In this document: positions 22,093 through 30,606 of the stretch, piece by piece
Numbering within the stretch: the stretch's first letter is position 1
Layout: each line of letters opens with the position of its first letter
DNA from: GCA-2718845 sp913041905
GTDB taxonomy: Bacteria > Pseudomonadota > Gammaproteobacteria > GCA-002705445 > GCA-002716945
NCBI GenBank assembly: GCA_913041905.1
Contig: CAJWJQ010000007.1
Span: forward strand, 1-34,289
DNA length: 34,289 nucleotides
Direction: 5' to 3'
Notes under the pieces: model-generated
What the model was told of the DNA's origin: nothing
The model's input: only the letters and a program-made list of their open reading frames with translations
Databases searched by the model: none
Program-made: the position numbers and the translations under genes

Positions 22093-24042
22093 ATGGCTAA
22101 AATGATAGGTATAGATTTAGGAACCACAAATTCATGTGTTTCAGTAATGGATGGTAATTCGCCAAAAGTTATAGAGAATAGCGAAGGAGATAGAACAACA
22201 CCATCGTATGTTGGATATACTGATGATAATAATATTTTAGTTGGTCAATCAGCTAAACGTCAGGCGGTTACAAATCCACAAAATACCTTATACGCCATAA
22301 AAAGATTAATTGGCCGCAAATTCAACGAAGATGCAGTAAAAAAAGACCAGGATATAGTTCCATACTCAATTGTCAAAGCAGAAAATGGTGACGCGTGGGT
22401 TGAAGCCAGAGGAAAAAAAATAGCTCCACCAGAAGTTTCTGCAAAAATTTTACAAAAAATGAAAAAAACAGCTGAAGATTACTTAGGCTCAGAGGTAAAA
22501 GAGGCGGTAATTACAGTACCAGCATATTTTAATGATGATCAAAGAAAAGCAACAAAGGATGCAGGTAAAATTGCTGGACTAGATGTAAAGCGTATTATAA
22601 ACGAACCAACAGCTGCTGCACTTGCTTATGGATTAGATAAGAAAACAAAAGAACAGAAGATAGCGGTTTATGATTTAGGTGGCGGAACATTTGACGTCTC
22701 AATAATAGAAATATCAAACGTTGATGGCGAACAATCATTTGATGTTCTTTCAACAAACGGGGATACTTTTCTTGGAGGTGAAGATTTTGACTTAAGGTTA
22801 ATAGATTATCTTGCTGACGAATTCAAAAAAGATCAGGCAGTTGATTTAAGAAATGACCCTATGGCTATCCAAAGATTAAAAGAAGCTGCCGAGAAAGCTA
22901 AAATAGAGCTTTCGTCGAGTACTCAAACAGATATTAATTTACCATATGTAACAGCAGATGCCTCAGGACCGAAGCATCTGAATATGAAATTAACAAGAGC
23001 TAAATTAGAATCTTTGGTTGATGATCTAATAACAAAAACACTTAAGCCTTGTGAAATTGCGCTTAAAGAAGCAAAGTTATCTGCTAAAGATATTGATGAG
23101 GTTATACTTGTTGGTGGCCAAACTAGGATGCCAAAAGTACAAAGCGCAGTACAAAAGTTCTTTAATAAAGAACCAAAAAAAGAAGTTAACCCTGATGAGG
23201 CGGTTGCAATGGGAGCAGCAATACAAGCTGGCGTGCTTGGCGGTGACGTAAAAGATGTTTTACTCCTTGATGTAACGCCGTTGACTTTAGGGATTGAAAC
23301 TATGGGAGGAGTAAGGACTCCATTAATAGAAAAAAATTCTACAATTCCTACAAAGAAATCACAGATATTTTCTACTGCTGAAGATAATCAACCTGCTGTC
23401 ACGGTACATGTTCTTCAAGGGGAAAGGGAAATGGCGTCTGGAAACAAATCTTTAGGTAGGTTTGATTTAACTGATATTCCGCCAGCGGCTAGAGGCACAC
23501 CTCAAATTGAAGTAACTTTTGATATTGATGCAAATGGCATTTTAAATGTTGCAGCTCAAGACAAAGCAACCGGAAAAGAACAATCAATTGTAATTAAAGG
23601 ATCAAGCGGTTTGTCTGATGAAGAAGTTGAAAAAATGAAAAAAGATGCAGAACTTCATGCTGACGAAGATAAAAAAGCTAAAGAGATGGTTGATACAAAA
23701 AACCAAGCTGAAGCAATGATTCACGCTTGTGAAAAATCAATCAAAGATTTAGGAGACAAAGCTGATAAAGCAGAAGTTGAAAAAGTTAACAACTCTATCA
23801 AAGAATTAAAAGATGAGTTAAAAAATGATGATATTGAAAAAATAAAAGAAAAAACAATGAAATTAACTGAGGCTGCAGGTAAAATTGCTGAACAAGCATA
23901 CAAAGAAGAAGCAGCTTCTAAACAACAAGAAGGTAGTCCTGATGCGCAGGATGACGCATCAAAACCTAAAGACAATGTAGTGGATGCTGATTTTACTGAA
24001 GTAAAAGAGGATAATAAAGAGGATACTAAAAAGGCAAACTAA
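22093..24042 (+). CDS. dnaK: Molecular chaperone DnaK (Hsp70)
   Basis: ATP-driven chaperone that folds and refolds proteins with DnaJ and GrpE. The 649-aa product has the nucleotide-binding domain with IGIDLGTTNSCVSVMDG, VPAYFNDDQRKATKDAG, IINEPTAAALAYGLD and VYDLGGGTFDVSIIEI, then the interdomain linker VKDVLLLDVTPL and a substrate-binding domain, ending in an acidic tail VVDADFTEVKEDNKED. Length is normal. AGGAG at 22079-22083 is the ribosome-binding site. An ATG-TAA pair (22088-22093) lies just upstream, its last A shared with the true ATG. Translation may re-initiate or compete there. Confidence 0.98.
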   Translation: MAKMIGIDLGTTNSCVSVMDGNSPKVIENSEGDRTTPSYVGYTDDNNILVGQSAKRQAVTNPQNTLYAIKRLIGRKFNEDAVKKDQDIVPYSIVKAENGDAWVEARGKKIAPPEVSAKILQKMKKTAEDYLGSEVKEAVITVPAYFNDDQRKATKDAGKIAGLDVKRIINEPTAAALAYGLDKKTKEQKIAVYDLGGGTFDVSIIEISNVDGEQSFDVLSTNGDTFLGGEDFDLRLIDYLADEFKKDQAVDLRNDPMAIQRLKEAAEKAKIELSSSTQTDINLPYVTADASGPKHLNMKLTRAKLESLVDDLITKTLKPCEIALKEAKLSAKDIDEVILVGGQTRMPKVQSAVQKFFNKEPKKEVNPDEAVAMGAAIQAGVLGGDVKDVLLLDVTPLTLGIETMGGVRTPLIEKNSTIPTKKSQIFSTAEDNQPAVTVHVLQGEREMASGNKSLGRFDLTDIPPAARGTPQIEVTFDIDANGILNVAAQDKATGKEQSIVIKGSSGLSDEEVEKMKKDAELHADEDKKAKEMVDTKNQAEAMIHACEKSIKDLGDKADKAEVEKVNNSIKELKDELKNDDIEKIKEKTMKLTEAAGKIAEQAYKEEAASKQQEGSPDAQDDASKPKDNVVDADFTEVKEDNKEDTKKAN

Positions 24043-24045
24043 ATA

Positions 24046-25167
24046 ATGTCTAAAGCTGATTACTACCAAACTCTTGGCGTTAGCCGAGATGCATCTGATG
24101 CTGAAATAAAAAAAGCATATAAAAAGCTTGCTATGAAGCATCACCCTGATAGAAATCAAGGAAACAAAGAATCAGAAGAAAAGTTCAAAGAATTATCAGA
24201 AGCTTATGAAGTTCTAAGTGACTCCACTAAAAGACAAACTTACAATCAATTTGGTCACGATGGAATGAATTCTAGATTTGGCCAAGGCGGAGGTTACTCT
24301 TATAGTGGAGAAAACTTTAACGATATCTTTGGAGATATCTTTGGAGATATCTTTGGAGGGGGTGGATCAAGGTCTGCAAGATCTCACAGAGGAAGAGACT
24401 TAGAGTATCAAATAGAGATGTCGCTTGAAGATGCTATAGCTGGAAAACAAGTTAAGATGAAAATACCAACGCTTGTGTCATGTAATAACTGTAATGGAAC
24501 AGGAGCACATGATGGAAACGCATATTCAGATTGCCCACAATGCAAAGGAGCAGGGCAAATTAGAATGTCTCAGGGTTTTTTCTCAGTTCAACAAACATGT
24601 CCAAAGTGTTCTGGTCAGGGTAGAGTAATTGATAAACCTTGTAATAGTTGTAGTGGAGCAGGTAGATTTAAAAAAACCAAAAACTTGTCGGTTAAAATAC
24701 CAGCTGGCGTTGATACCGGCAATCAAATTAGATTGAGCGGAGAAGGAGAGGCTGGCGGACCAGGTTCAATTCCTGGTGATTTATATGTATCAGTTCATGT
24801 TAAACCCCATAATATTTTTCAAAGAGAGGGAAGTGATTTGCTATGTGAAATTCCAATAAACTTTACTTCCGCAGTATTAGGCGATAAAGTAATTGTCCCC
24901 ACTTTAAATGGGAAGGTTGAATTAAAAATTCCTAAAGGCACTCAATCAGGAAAAACATTTAGAATCAAAAACAAAGGAGTAACATCCGTTAGATCAAACT
25001 CAGCTGGAGATTTATATTGCAGAATAAATGTTGAAACACCGGTAAATCTTACAAAAGAGCAAGAAGATTTAATGAGGCAACTTGATAATTCGTTTGGGAA
25101 AAGTAAATCTAAACATAGCCCTAAACAAAGAAGGTGGATAGATGGAATTAAAGATTTTTTTGAGTAA
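24046..25167 (+). CDS. dnaJ: Molecular chaperone DnaJ (Hsp40)
   Basis: DnaJ stimulates DnaK ATPase and hands over substrates. The 373-aa class A protein has the J domain (1-70, with the HHPDRN HPD motif), a Gly/Phe region (about 75-110, with DIFGDIFGDIFGGG), four CxxCxGxG zinc repeats (CNNCNGTG, CPQCKGAG, CPKCSGQG, CNSCSGAG) and the C-terminal substrate domain. It starts 3 nt after dnaK and is cotranscribed. The G/F region is encoded by three identical 12-nt units (24322-24357). All elements of a full-length DnaJ are present. Confidence 0.98.
   Translation: MSKADYYQTLGVSRDASDAEIKKAYKKLAMKHHPDRNQGNKESEEKFKELSEAYEVLSDSTKRQTYNQFGHDGMNSRFGQGGGYSYSGENFNDIFGDIFGDIFGGGGSRSARSHRGRDLEYQIEMSLEDAIAGKQVKMKIPTLVSCNNCNGTGAHDGNAYSDCPQCKGAGQIRMSQGFFSVQQTCPKCSGQGRVIDKPCNSCSGAGRFKKTKNLSVKIPAGVDTGNQIRLSGEGEAGGPGSIPGDLYVSVHVKPHNIFQREGSDLLCEIPINFTSAVLGDKVIVPTLNGKVELKIPKGTQSGKTFRIKNKGVTSVRSNSAGDLYCRINVETPVNLTKEQEDLMRQLDNSFGKSKSKHSPKQRRWIDGIKDFFE
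24322..24357 (+). repeat. Three perfect tandem 12-bp units in dnaJ
   Basis: GATATCTTTGGA is repeated three times without a mismatch, encoding D-I-F-G three times in the Gly/Phe region. The DIF repeats are a known feature of DnaJ proteins, but the identity at every third codon position is unusual and would permit in-frame slippage. Confidence 0.9.
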
Positions 25168-25173
25168 TTTAAT

Positions 25174-25923
25174 ATGAAAACTAATATAGCTATTAATGGG
25201 TATTGTGGCAGAATGGGTACCGCAATCTATGAAGAGTCTGCTAATTTTAAAAATTTAAAAATTACTGTAGGTTGCGATGTAGAAGAAAAAATATTGAATA
25301 AAAAAACAGATGGGGTAATTCTTACATCTGACTTAACATCGTCAAAAGATTTATTTGATGTCGTAATAGATTTTACTTTACCAATACCCTCGATAGAAAC
25401 AATTTATAATTGTGTAACCATAAACAAACCAATTGTTATAGGAACAACAGGATATAATAATGAGCAATTAAATAATATTAAAGACGCCTCTCAAACTATT
25501 CCAATATTGTTAGCTCCAAACATGAGCATAGGGGTGAATGTTAGTTTGTCAGCATTATCAATGATTGCAAGATCGTTAAAAAACTATAAGGTTAAAATAG
25601 AAGAAGTACATCATAAAAATAAAATAGATTCTCCATCAGGGACAGCAATCAAGATGGCGCAAGTGATATGCGATGCACAGGGTATTGAATTAGGAGATAT
25701 TAATTCTAATAACTGTCCAATAACTTTTGAATCAAAAAGAGAAGATACCGAAATAGGAACACATGAAGTAATCTTTCAAGGTGAATCAGACAGCGTATCT
25801 CTGACTCATATTGCAAAAAATAGATCAATATTTGCAAATGGAGCGATTGCAACTGCCATTTGGCTCCAAATACAAAAGCCAGGATTATATAGTTATCAAG
25901 ATTATATAAAAACTAAGACATGA
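25174..25923 (+). CDS. dapB: 4-hydroxy-tetrahydrodipicolinate reductase
   Basis: Reduces the DapA product with NAD(P)H on the way to diaminopimelate and lysine. The 249-aa protein starts with the nucleotide-binding loop INGYCGRMG (residues 7-15) and has VVIDFTLP (about 63-70), GTTGYNNEQL, APNMSIGVNV and the active-site EEVHHKNKIDSPSGTA (about 143-158, with the catalytic His pair and Lys). E. coli DapB is 273 aa. It lies 6 nt after dnaJ and overlaps fabD by 4 nt (ATGA). dnaJ-dapB adjacency is widespread in gammaproteobacteria, but the carA-carB genes that often follow are missing here. Confidence 0.96.
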   Translation: MKTNIAINGYCGRMGTAIYEESANFKNLKITVGCDVEEKILNKKTDGVILTSDLTSSKDLFDVVIDFTLPIPSIETIYNCVTINKPIVIGTTGYNNEQLNNIKDASQTIPILLAPNMSIGVNVSLSALSMIARSLKNYKVKIEEVHHKNKIDSPSGTAIKMAQVICDAQGIELGDINSNNCPITFESKREDTEIGTHEVIFQGESDSVSLTHIAKNRSIFANGAIATAIWLQIQKPGLYSYQDYIKTKT

Positions 25924-26858
25924 AATCATATGCTGTATTGTTTCCTGGTCAAGGATCACAAAATCAAGATATGCTCACATCTTATGTAGATAATAAAATC
26001 TTTAAAGAAACTATTGATGAAGCATCTGACGTATTAGGCTACAACATTACAGACGTCGTAAAGGATAAAACAAGACTAAATAACACTATATTTACTCAAC
26101 CTATTATAGTTTCAGTTTCAATTGCCATGTGGAGAGTTTGGAAAGAAGCGTGTAAAGAAACCCCAGTTTGTGCCGCTGGACACAGTTTAGGTGAGTATAG
26201 CGCTTTGGTTGCCAGTAATTTGCTTCCCTTCAAAGAATGCCTGCTTTTAGTATCTGAAAGAGCAAAGCTAATGTCTGACGCTATGGGGGATAGAAAAGGA
26301 GGAATGGCTGCAATTATTGGTCTTGAATCTGATAAAATTGTTCAAATTTGCCAAGAATTATCTAACGATAAATATATAATAGGGGCGGTAAATTTTAACT
26401 CAAACTCTCAAACAGTGGTTGCAGGAGATTTAGATTTAATAGAGTCTTCAGCGGAGAAATTCAAAGCCTCGGGAGCTAAGCTTGTAAAAACCTTGCCAGT
26501 TAGTGTTGCTGCTCACACTTCTATGATGAAAGATTGCTCAAGTAATTTACATAAAATATTGAAAAATATAGATTTTAATGAAAAAATATTTCCCGTAATA
26601 CACAATGTTGATGCTTCGTCAAAAACTACAAATAATGATATAATCGATTCATTATGTACACAGGTTCATAGCCCTGTATTATGGGCTAAATCAATCGAAA
26701 ACATTAGTAATTTGAATGTAGATATATTTGTTGAGATTGGTCCTGGTAACGTCTTATCAGGTTTAAATAAAAGAATTATTAAGGACGCGCCGGTTATTTC
26801 AATATCCGATGCTCAAAAAATAGAAGAAGCTGCAGGTTTAATACAAAGTGAGCGATAA
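25920..26858 (+). CDS. fabD: Malonyl CoA-acyl carrier protein transacylase
   Basis: Transfers malonyl from CoA to ACP, supplying the elongation unit for fatty-acid synthesis. The 312-aa product has FPGQGSQNQDML at the N-terminus, the nucleophile S89 in AGHSLGEYSALV, R114 in SERAKLM and H199 in VAAHTSMM, a full set for the family. Its end overlaps the GTG start of fabG by 11 nt. plsX and fabH, which usually precede fabD, are not in this position; dapB is there instead. Confidence 0.96.
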   Translation: MKSYAVLFPGQGSQNQDMLTSYVDNKIFKETIDEASDVLGYNITDVVKDKTRLNNTIFTQPIIVSVSIAMWRVWKEACKETPVCAAGHSLGEYSALVASNLLPFKECLLLVSERAKLMSDAMGDRKGGMAAIIGLESDKIVQICQELSNDKYIIGAVNFNSNSQTVVAGDLDLIESSAEKFKASGAKLVKTLPVSVAAHTSMMKDCSSNLHKILKNIDFNEKIFPVIHNVDASSKTTNNDIIDSLCTQVHSPVLWAKSIENISNLNVDIFVEIGPGNVLSGLNKRIIKDAPVISISDAQKIEEAAGLIQSER

Positions 26859-27582
26859 ACAAATAGCATTAATTACTGGAGCAAACAGAGGTATTGGAAT
26901 GGCAATACTAAAAACTTTGTCTGAGTCAGGGTGTATCGTAATAGGTACATCACGAAGCGAAGCAGGCGTTAAAGTGATAAATGAATTGATAGGAGACAAA
27001 GATAAAGGCTGCGGCTTAGTATTGGATGTGAAATCACAAGATGATATAAGCAAGGCAAACAAAATAATAAAAGAAACTTATGGGTCAGTAACTATTTTAG
27101 TAAATAATGCTGGAATTACTATGGATAATCTTTTGCTAAGGATGTCTAATGAGGAGTGGTCGGACGTAATCGAAACTAACCTTAACTCTATTTATAAAGT
27201 TACAAAAGAATTTATCAAAGATATGATGAAACTAAGATTTGGGAGGATTATTAATATAAGTTCTGTCGTGGGCTTAAGCGGGAATGCTGGACAAACAAAT
27301 TATTCATCAACCAAAGCTGCAATTTATGGTTTTACAAAATCTCTAGCTAAAGAGGTTGCAAGCAGAAATATTACAGTTAATTCTATATCACCAGGGTTTA
27401 TAGAAACAGACATGACTAGTAAATTAAAAGAAGATCAAAAGAAAGCTTTAATTGACTCAATACCTTTGTCGCGTATGGGAAGCGCAGATGAATTAGCAAA
27501 GGTGGTTAATTTTATAGCTTCATCAGACGCGTCATATATAACTGGAGAAAATATTAATGTCAATGGTGGGTTATATATGTAA
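26848..27582 (+). CDS. fabG: 3-oxoacyl-[acyl-carrier-protein] reductase
   Basis: NADPH-dependent reduction of beta-ketoacyl-ACP, the first reduction of each elongation cycle. A short-chain dehydrogenase of 244 aa. Seen: cofactor loop TGANRGIG (10-17), NNAG (86-89), catalytic triad S139, Y152 and K156 (INISSVVG; QTNYSSTKAA), and the C-terminal SYITGENINVNGGLYM that caps the fold. Start is GTG at 26848, inside the end of fabD; E. coli FabG is also 244 aa. The fabD-fabG-acpP-fabF order is the standard one. Confidence 0.97.
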   Translation: MSDKQIALITGANRGIGMAILKTLSESGCIVIGTSRSEAGVKVINELIGDKDKGCGLVLDVKSQDDISKANKIIKETYGSVTILVNNAGITMDNLLLRMSNEEWSDVIETNLNSIYKVTKEFIKDMMKLRFGRIINISSVVGLSGNAGQTNYSSTKAAIYGFTKSLAKEVASRNITVNSISPGFIETDMTSKLKEDQKKALIDSIPLSRMGSADELAKVVNFIASSDASYITGENINVNGGLYM

Positions 27583-27616
27583 AACAAATCAAATTTCTTG
27601 TAGAATATTATAAATT

Positions 27617-27644
27617 TGTCAGTATTAATTAAAAAACATAAATT
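27617..27644 (+). promoter_or_regulatory. Candidate promoter of acpP
   Basis: TTGTCA (27617-27622), a 16-nt spacer and TAAATT (27639-27644) lie in the 81-nt gap between fabG and acpP. AGGAG follows at 27651-27655, 8 nt before the ATG. A separate acpP promoter is sensible, since the carrier protein is needed in large excess. The match is moderate. Confidence 0.35.
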
Positions 27645-27663
27645 GTCATAAGGAGTTAAATAA

Positions 27664-27900
27664 ATGAGCAATATAGATGAGAGAGTAACAAGCATTGTTG
27701 TTAAGCAGTTAGGGGTTAAAGAAGAAGATGTTAAAAATGAGTCAAAATTCATAGATGATCTTGGCGCAGACTCTCTTGATACCGTGGAACTTGTAATGGC
27801 ATTAGAAGAGGAGTTTGAAACAGAAATTCCTGATGAAGAAGCAGAGAAAATAACAACCGTTCAAGAAGCAATAGATTATATAAATAACACTCTTAAATAA
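27664..27900 (+). CDS. acpP: Acyl carrier protein
   Basis: The 78-aa carrier that holds growing fatty acyl chains on a 4'-phosphopantetheine arm. The attachment site is S37 in LGADSLDTVELVMALEEEF, which is the family signature; the protein is acidic and helical, as expected. AcpS, encoded at 2035, would activate it. A good ribosome-binding site (AGGAG, 27651-27655) and a longer leader than its neighbours suggest strong expression. It is followed 8 nt later by fabF. Confidence 0.98.
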   Translation: MSNIDERVTSIVVKQLGVKEEDVKNESKFIDDLGADSLDTVELVMALEEEFETEIPDEEAEKITTVQEAIDYINNTLK

Positions 27901-27908
27901 TATCAATA

Positions 27909-29150
27909 ATGACAAAAAGAAGAGTAGTAGTAACAGGGCTAGGATGCATAACTCCTCTTGGCAATAGTATAGATGAATTGTGGTCTTCTTTATTGTCTGG
28001 TAAATCTGGAGTATCAAATATAACTCATTTTGATGCATCTGCAATGTCTGTAAAATTTTCAGCATCTATTAAAAACTTTGATTCTGAAAAGTATTTCGAC
28101 TCTAAAGAAAAAAGAAAATATGATTTATTCATGCAATATGGCTTAGCAGCTGGAATAGATGCGGTTAATGATTCAAATCTTTTAAACACAACCTTTGATC
28201 ATAATAAGGTCGGAGTTTCTATAGGCTCTGGTATAGGTGGCTTGCCCAGTATAGAACAAACGCATGACACTTATATTAAATCTGGCCCAAGAAGAATATC
28301 TCCATTTTTTGTGCCAGCAACTATTATAAATATGATTTCAGGTAATTTGTCTATTAAATATGGTTTTAAAGGACCTAATTTATCTATTGTAACCGCATGT
28401 ACAACAGGCACTCACAATATTGGAGAAGGGTTTAGGCAAATTCAATATTCACACGCTGATGTAATGATATGTGGAGGAGCCGAAATGGCTGCAAGCCCTT
28501 TAGGAATAGGTGGATTTGCAGCAGCAAGAGCCTTGTCCACAAGAAATGATAATCCTGAGAAAGCCAGCAGACCCTGGGATATTGATAGAGATGGTTTTGT
28601 TCTTGGGGACGGCGCAGGAGTTTTAGTATTAGAAGAACTAGAGCATGCAAAGCAAAGAGGAGCGGATATATATGGAGAAATTATAGGTTATGGAATGAGT
28701 GCTGATGCTTTCCATATGACGTTACCATCTGAAGATGGTGATGGAGCAAAACGATGTATGAATAATGCTATTAACGATGCCGGAATAAAACCTCAAGATA
28801 TTAACTATATAAATGCACATGGTACATCAACACCAGCAGGAGATGTAGTTGAGGTCAGGGCAATTAAATCATTATTTAAAGAACATTCAAAAAACCTAAT
28901 TATAAATTCAACGAAGTCTATGATAGGACACTTATTGGGAGCAGCTGGTGGCGTCGAAGCATTGGTTACAGTTTTATCTCTTAAGAATCAACAAATACAC
29001 CCAACAATCAATGTTGAAAACCAAGACCCTGAATGTGATTTAGATTTTAATACTAAATCGAGCAAAGACGCTGATATAAATATTGCATTAAGTAATTCCT
29101 TTGGGTTTGGCGGAACTAATGGCTCACTTATCTTTTCCAAATATGATTAA
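27909..29150 (+). CDS. fabF: 3-oxoacyl-[acyl-carrier-protein] synthase II
   Basis: Condenses malonyl-ACP with acyl-ACP in chain elongation, including temperature-dependent extension of unsaturated chains in E. coli. The 413-aa thiolase-fold protein has catalytic C164 in VTACTTGTHNIGEG, H304 in NAHGTSTPAGD and K336/H341 in NSTKSMIGHLLGAAG, then the C-terminal NSFGFGGTNGSL. It follows acpP at a distance of 8 nt with no clear Shine-Dalgarno. FabB would be the alternative, but C-terminal GFGGTN and position in the cluster support FabF. Confidence 0.97.
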   Translation: MTKRRVVVTGLGCITPLGNSIDELWSSLLSGKSGVSNITHFDASAMSVKFSASIKNFDSEKYFDSKEKRKYDLFMQYGLAAGIDAVNDSNLLNTTFDHNKVGVSIGSGIGGLPSIEQTHDTYIKSGPRRISPFFVPATIINMISGNLSIKYGFKGPNLSIVTACTTGTHNIGEGFRQIQYSHADVMICGGAEMAASPLGIGGFAAARALSTRNDNPEKASRPWDIDRDGFVLGDGAGVLVLEELEHAKQRGADIYGEIIGYGMSADAFHMTLPSEDGDGAKRCMNNAINDAGIKPQDINYINAHGTSTPAGDVVEVRAIKSLFKEHSKNLIINSTKSMIGHLLGAAGGVEALVTVLSLKNQQIHPTINVENQDPECDLDFNTKSSKDADINIALSNSFGFGGTNGSLIFSKYD

Positions 29151-29158
29151 ATATTAGA

Positions 29159-29983
29159 ATGAATAATTCTAAATTTAATATATTCATTAACAAAAAAACA
29201 GTTTCAATATTTGACAGAGGCTTTAATTATGGAGATGGGTTATTTGAAACTATACTTGTAAAAAATTCATCCCCACTTTACTTAAAAGATCACATACGAA
29301 GGCTGCACGAAGGATGTTTAAAGTTAAATATAAATAAACCTCCATCATTATTAATAAAAAATAATATAAAAAAATGTATAGGAAAAAATAATAATTGCAT
29401 TATAAAAATAATTTTAACCAGAGGATCTGGAAGTTTTGGCTATGAGATTCTTAACTCTACTACACCAAATATATATTTTATTAAAATAAATAATGATAAA
29501 AAAGAAAGGCAACCCGTCTCTCCAATGAATCTAGGAATTTCTCAATATAAAATTAAGGAAAATAAATATCTTTCAAGAATTAAACACATGAATAGAATTG
29601 ACCAAGCATTAATTGCTAACGAATTAAACAAAAATAATAAATTTAACGATCTTTTAGTGACAAACAACGGCTTAATTATCGAAACATTAGCATCAAATAT
29701 TTTTTTTGTTAAGAAAAGTAAGAGTAAGTTGTTATTTTATACTCCTCAATTAGACGATTGCGGAATAGATGGGGTAATGAGAAATATAATTATAAATTAT
29801 TTAAAAAACAAGAAATATAAAATATATATTAAAAAAATACCATTAGCTACTATAAATTATTATGACTATTGTTTTAAAGTTAACACCATAAAAGGCTTGG
29901 TTTTTATCGACAGCATACAAAAAAAGAAATTCTCTAAAGCAGATATGTTATATAATGTTTTTAATAACTTTATATATAAATAA
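29159..29983 (+). CDS. pabC: Aminodeoxychorismate lyase (class IV aminotransferase)
   Basis: Eliminates pyruvate from 4-amino-4-deoxychorismate to form p-aminobenzoate for folate. The 274-aa fold-type IV PLP protein has FDRGFNYGDGLFETILV (18-34), the R-L-H stretch DHIRRLHEGC, PLP lysine K142 in LSRIKHMNRIDQAL, and LVTNNGLIIETLASNIFFV. A branched-chain or D-amino-acid transaminase is the alternative from motifs alone; the slot between fabF and tmk favours PabC. mltG, which normally lies between pabC and tmk, is missing: tmk follows 2 nt later. Confidence 0.9.
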   Translation: MNNSKFNIFINKKTVSIFDRGFNYGDGLFETILVKNSSPLYLKDHIRRLHEGCLKLNINKPPSLLIKNNIKKCIGKNNNCIIKIILTRGSGSFGYEILNSTTPNIYFIKINNDKKERQPVSPMNLGISQYKIKENKYLSRIKHMNRIDQALIANELNKNNKFNDLLVTNNGLIIETLASNIFFVKKSKSKLLFYTPQLDDCGIDGVMRNIIINYLKNKKYKIYIKKIPLATINYYDYCFKVNTIKGLVFIDSIQKKKFSKADMLYNVFNNFIYK

Positions 29984-29985
29984 CA

Positions 29986-30606
29986 ATGAAAAAAGGAAAA
30001 TTTATTGTATTTGAGGGAAATGAAGGTACTGGGAAAACAACTCATATTACTTTTGCTTCAAATTATCTTAAATCAAAAGATATCAGTCATATCATAACTA
30101 GGGAGCCTGGCGGAACTCCTTTAGGCGAGAAAATACGAGAGATTCTTTTAGACTCTAACTCTAAATTAGATGCAATATCTGAAGCTCTTCTGTTTTATTC
30201 CTCAAGAATAGTAAACTACAATACAATAATATTAGAAGCTCTAAATAAAGGTGAGTATGTTATTTGTGATAGATTCCATTATTCAACATTGGTTTACCAA
30301 GGAATGGTTCAAAAAAATGATCAGGTTATTAGTTTGCACAATACTTTGGATTCATATTTTTCGAAAGATATTTCTAAAATTTTTTTTCTTGATTCAGAGA
30401 TAAGTTCTTGTCTGCAAAGAATAAATAGAAGAGAGTCTACTGATAAATTTGAACAACAAGGGGAAGAGTTTTTAGTAGCTGTGAGAGATTCTTATCACAA
30501 AATTTTTAAAGATAATTCAAAGGTTACAATAATAAGAACAGATAACAAGAAAGAGGTTGCAGAAAATTTAATTCGCGAAGAGATTGATAAAATTATTAAT
30601 GAATAA
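29986..30606 (+). CDS. tmk: Thymidylate kinase
   Basis: Phosphorylates dTMP to dTDP. The 206-aa P-loop protein has EGNEGTGKTT (10-19), ITREPGGTPLGEKIREILL, the DRF motif in VICDRFHYSTLVYQG and a basic LID region (RINRRESTDKFEQQGEEF). Length is normal. The last 8 nt overlap the holB start. It is part of the fab-pabC-tmk-holB run. Confidence 0.96.
   Translation: MKKGKFIVFEGNEGTGKTTHITFASNYLKSKDISHIITREPGGTPLGEKIREILLDSNSKLDAISEALLFYSSRIVNYNTIILEALNKGEYVICDRFHYSTLVYQGMVQKNDQVISLHNTLDSYFSKDISKIFFLDSEISSCLQRINRRESTDKFEQQGEEFLVAVRDSYHKIFKDNSKVTIIRTDNKKEVAENLIREEIDKIINE

Noticed and set aside
27802..28065. 87-codon - strand frame with many hydrophobic residues opposite acpP and fabF
   Set aside because: The Leu/Tyr richness comes from the reverse of Asp/Glu/Lys-rich code; no start signal.
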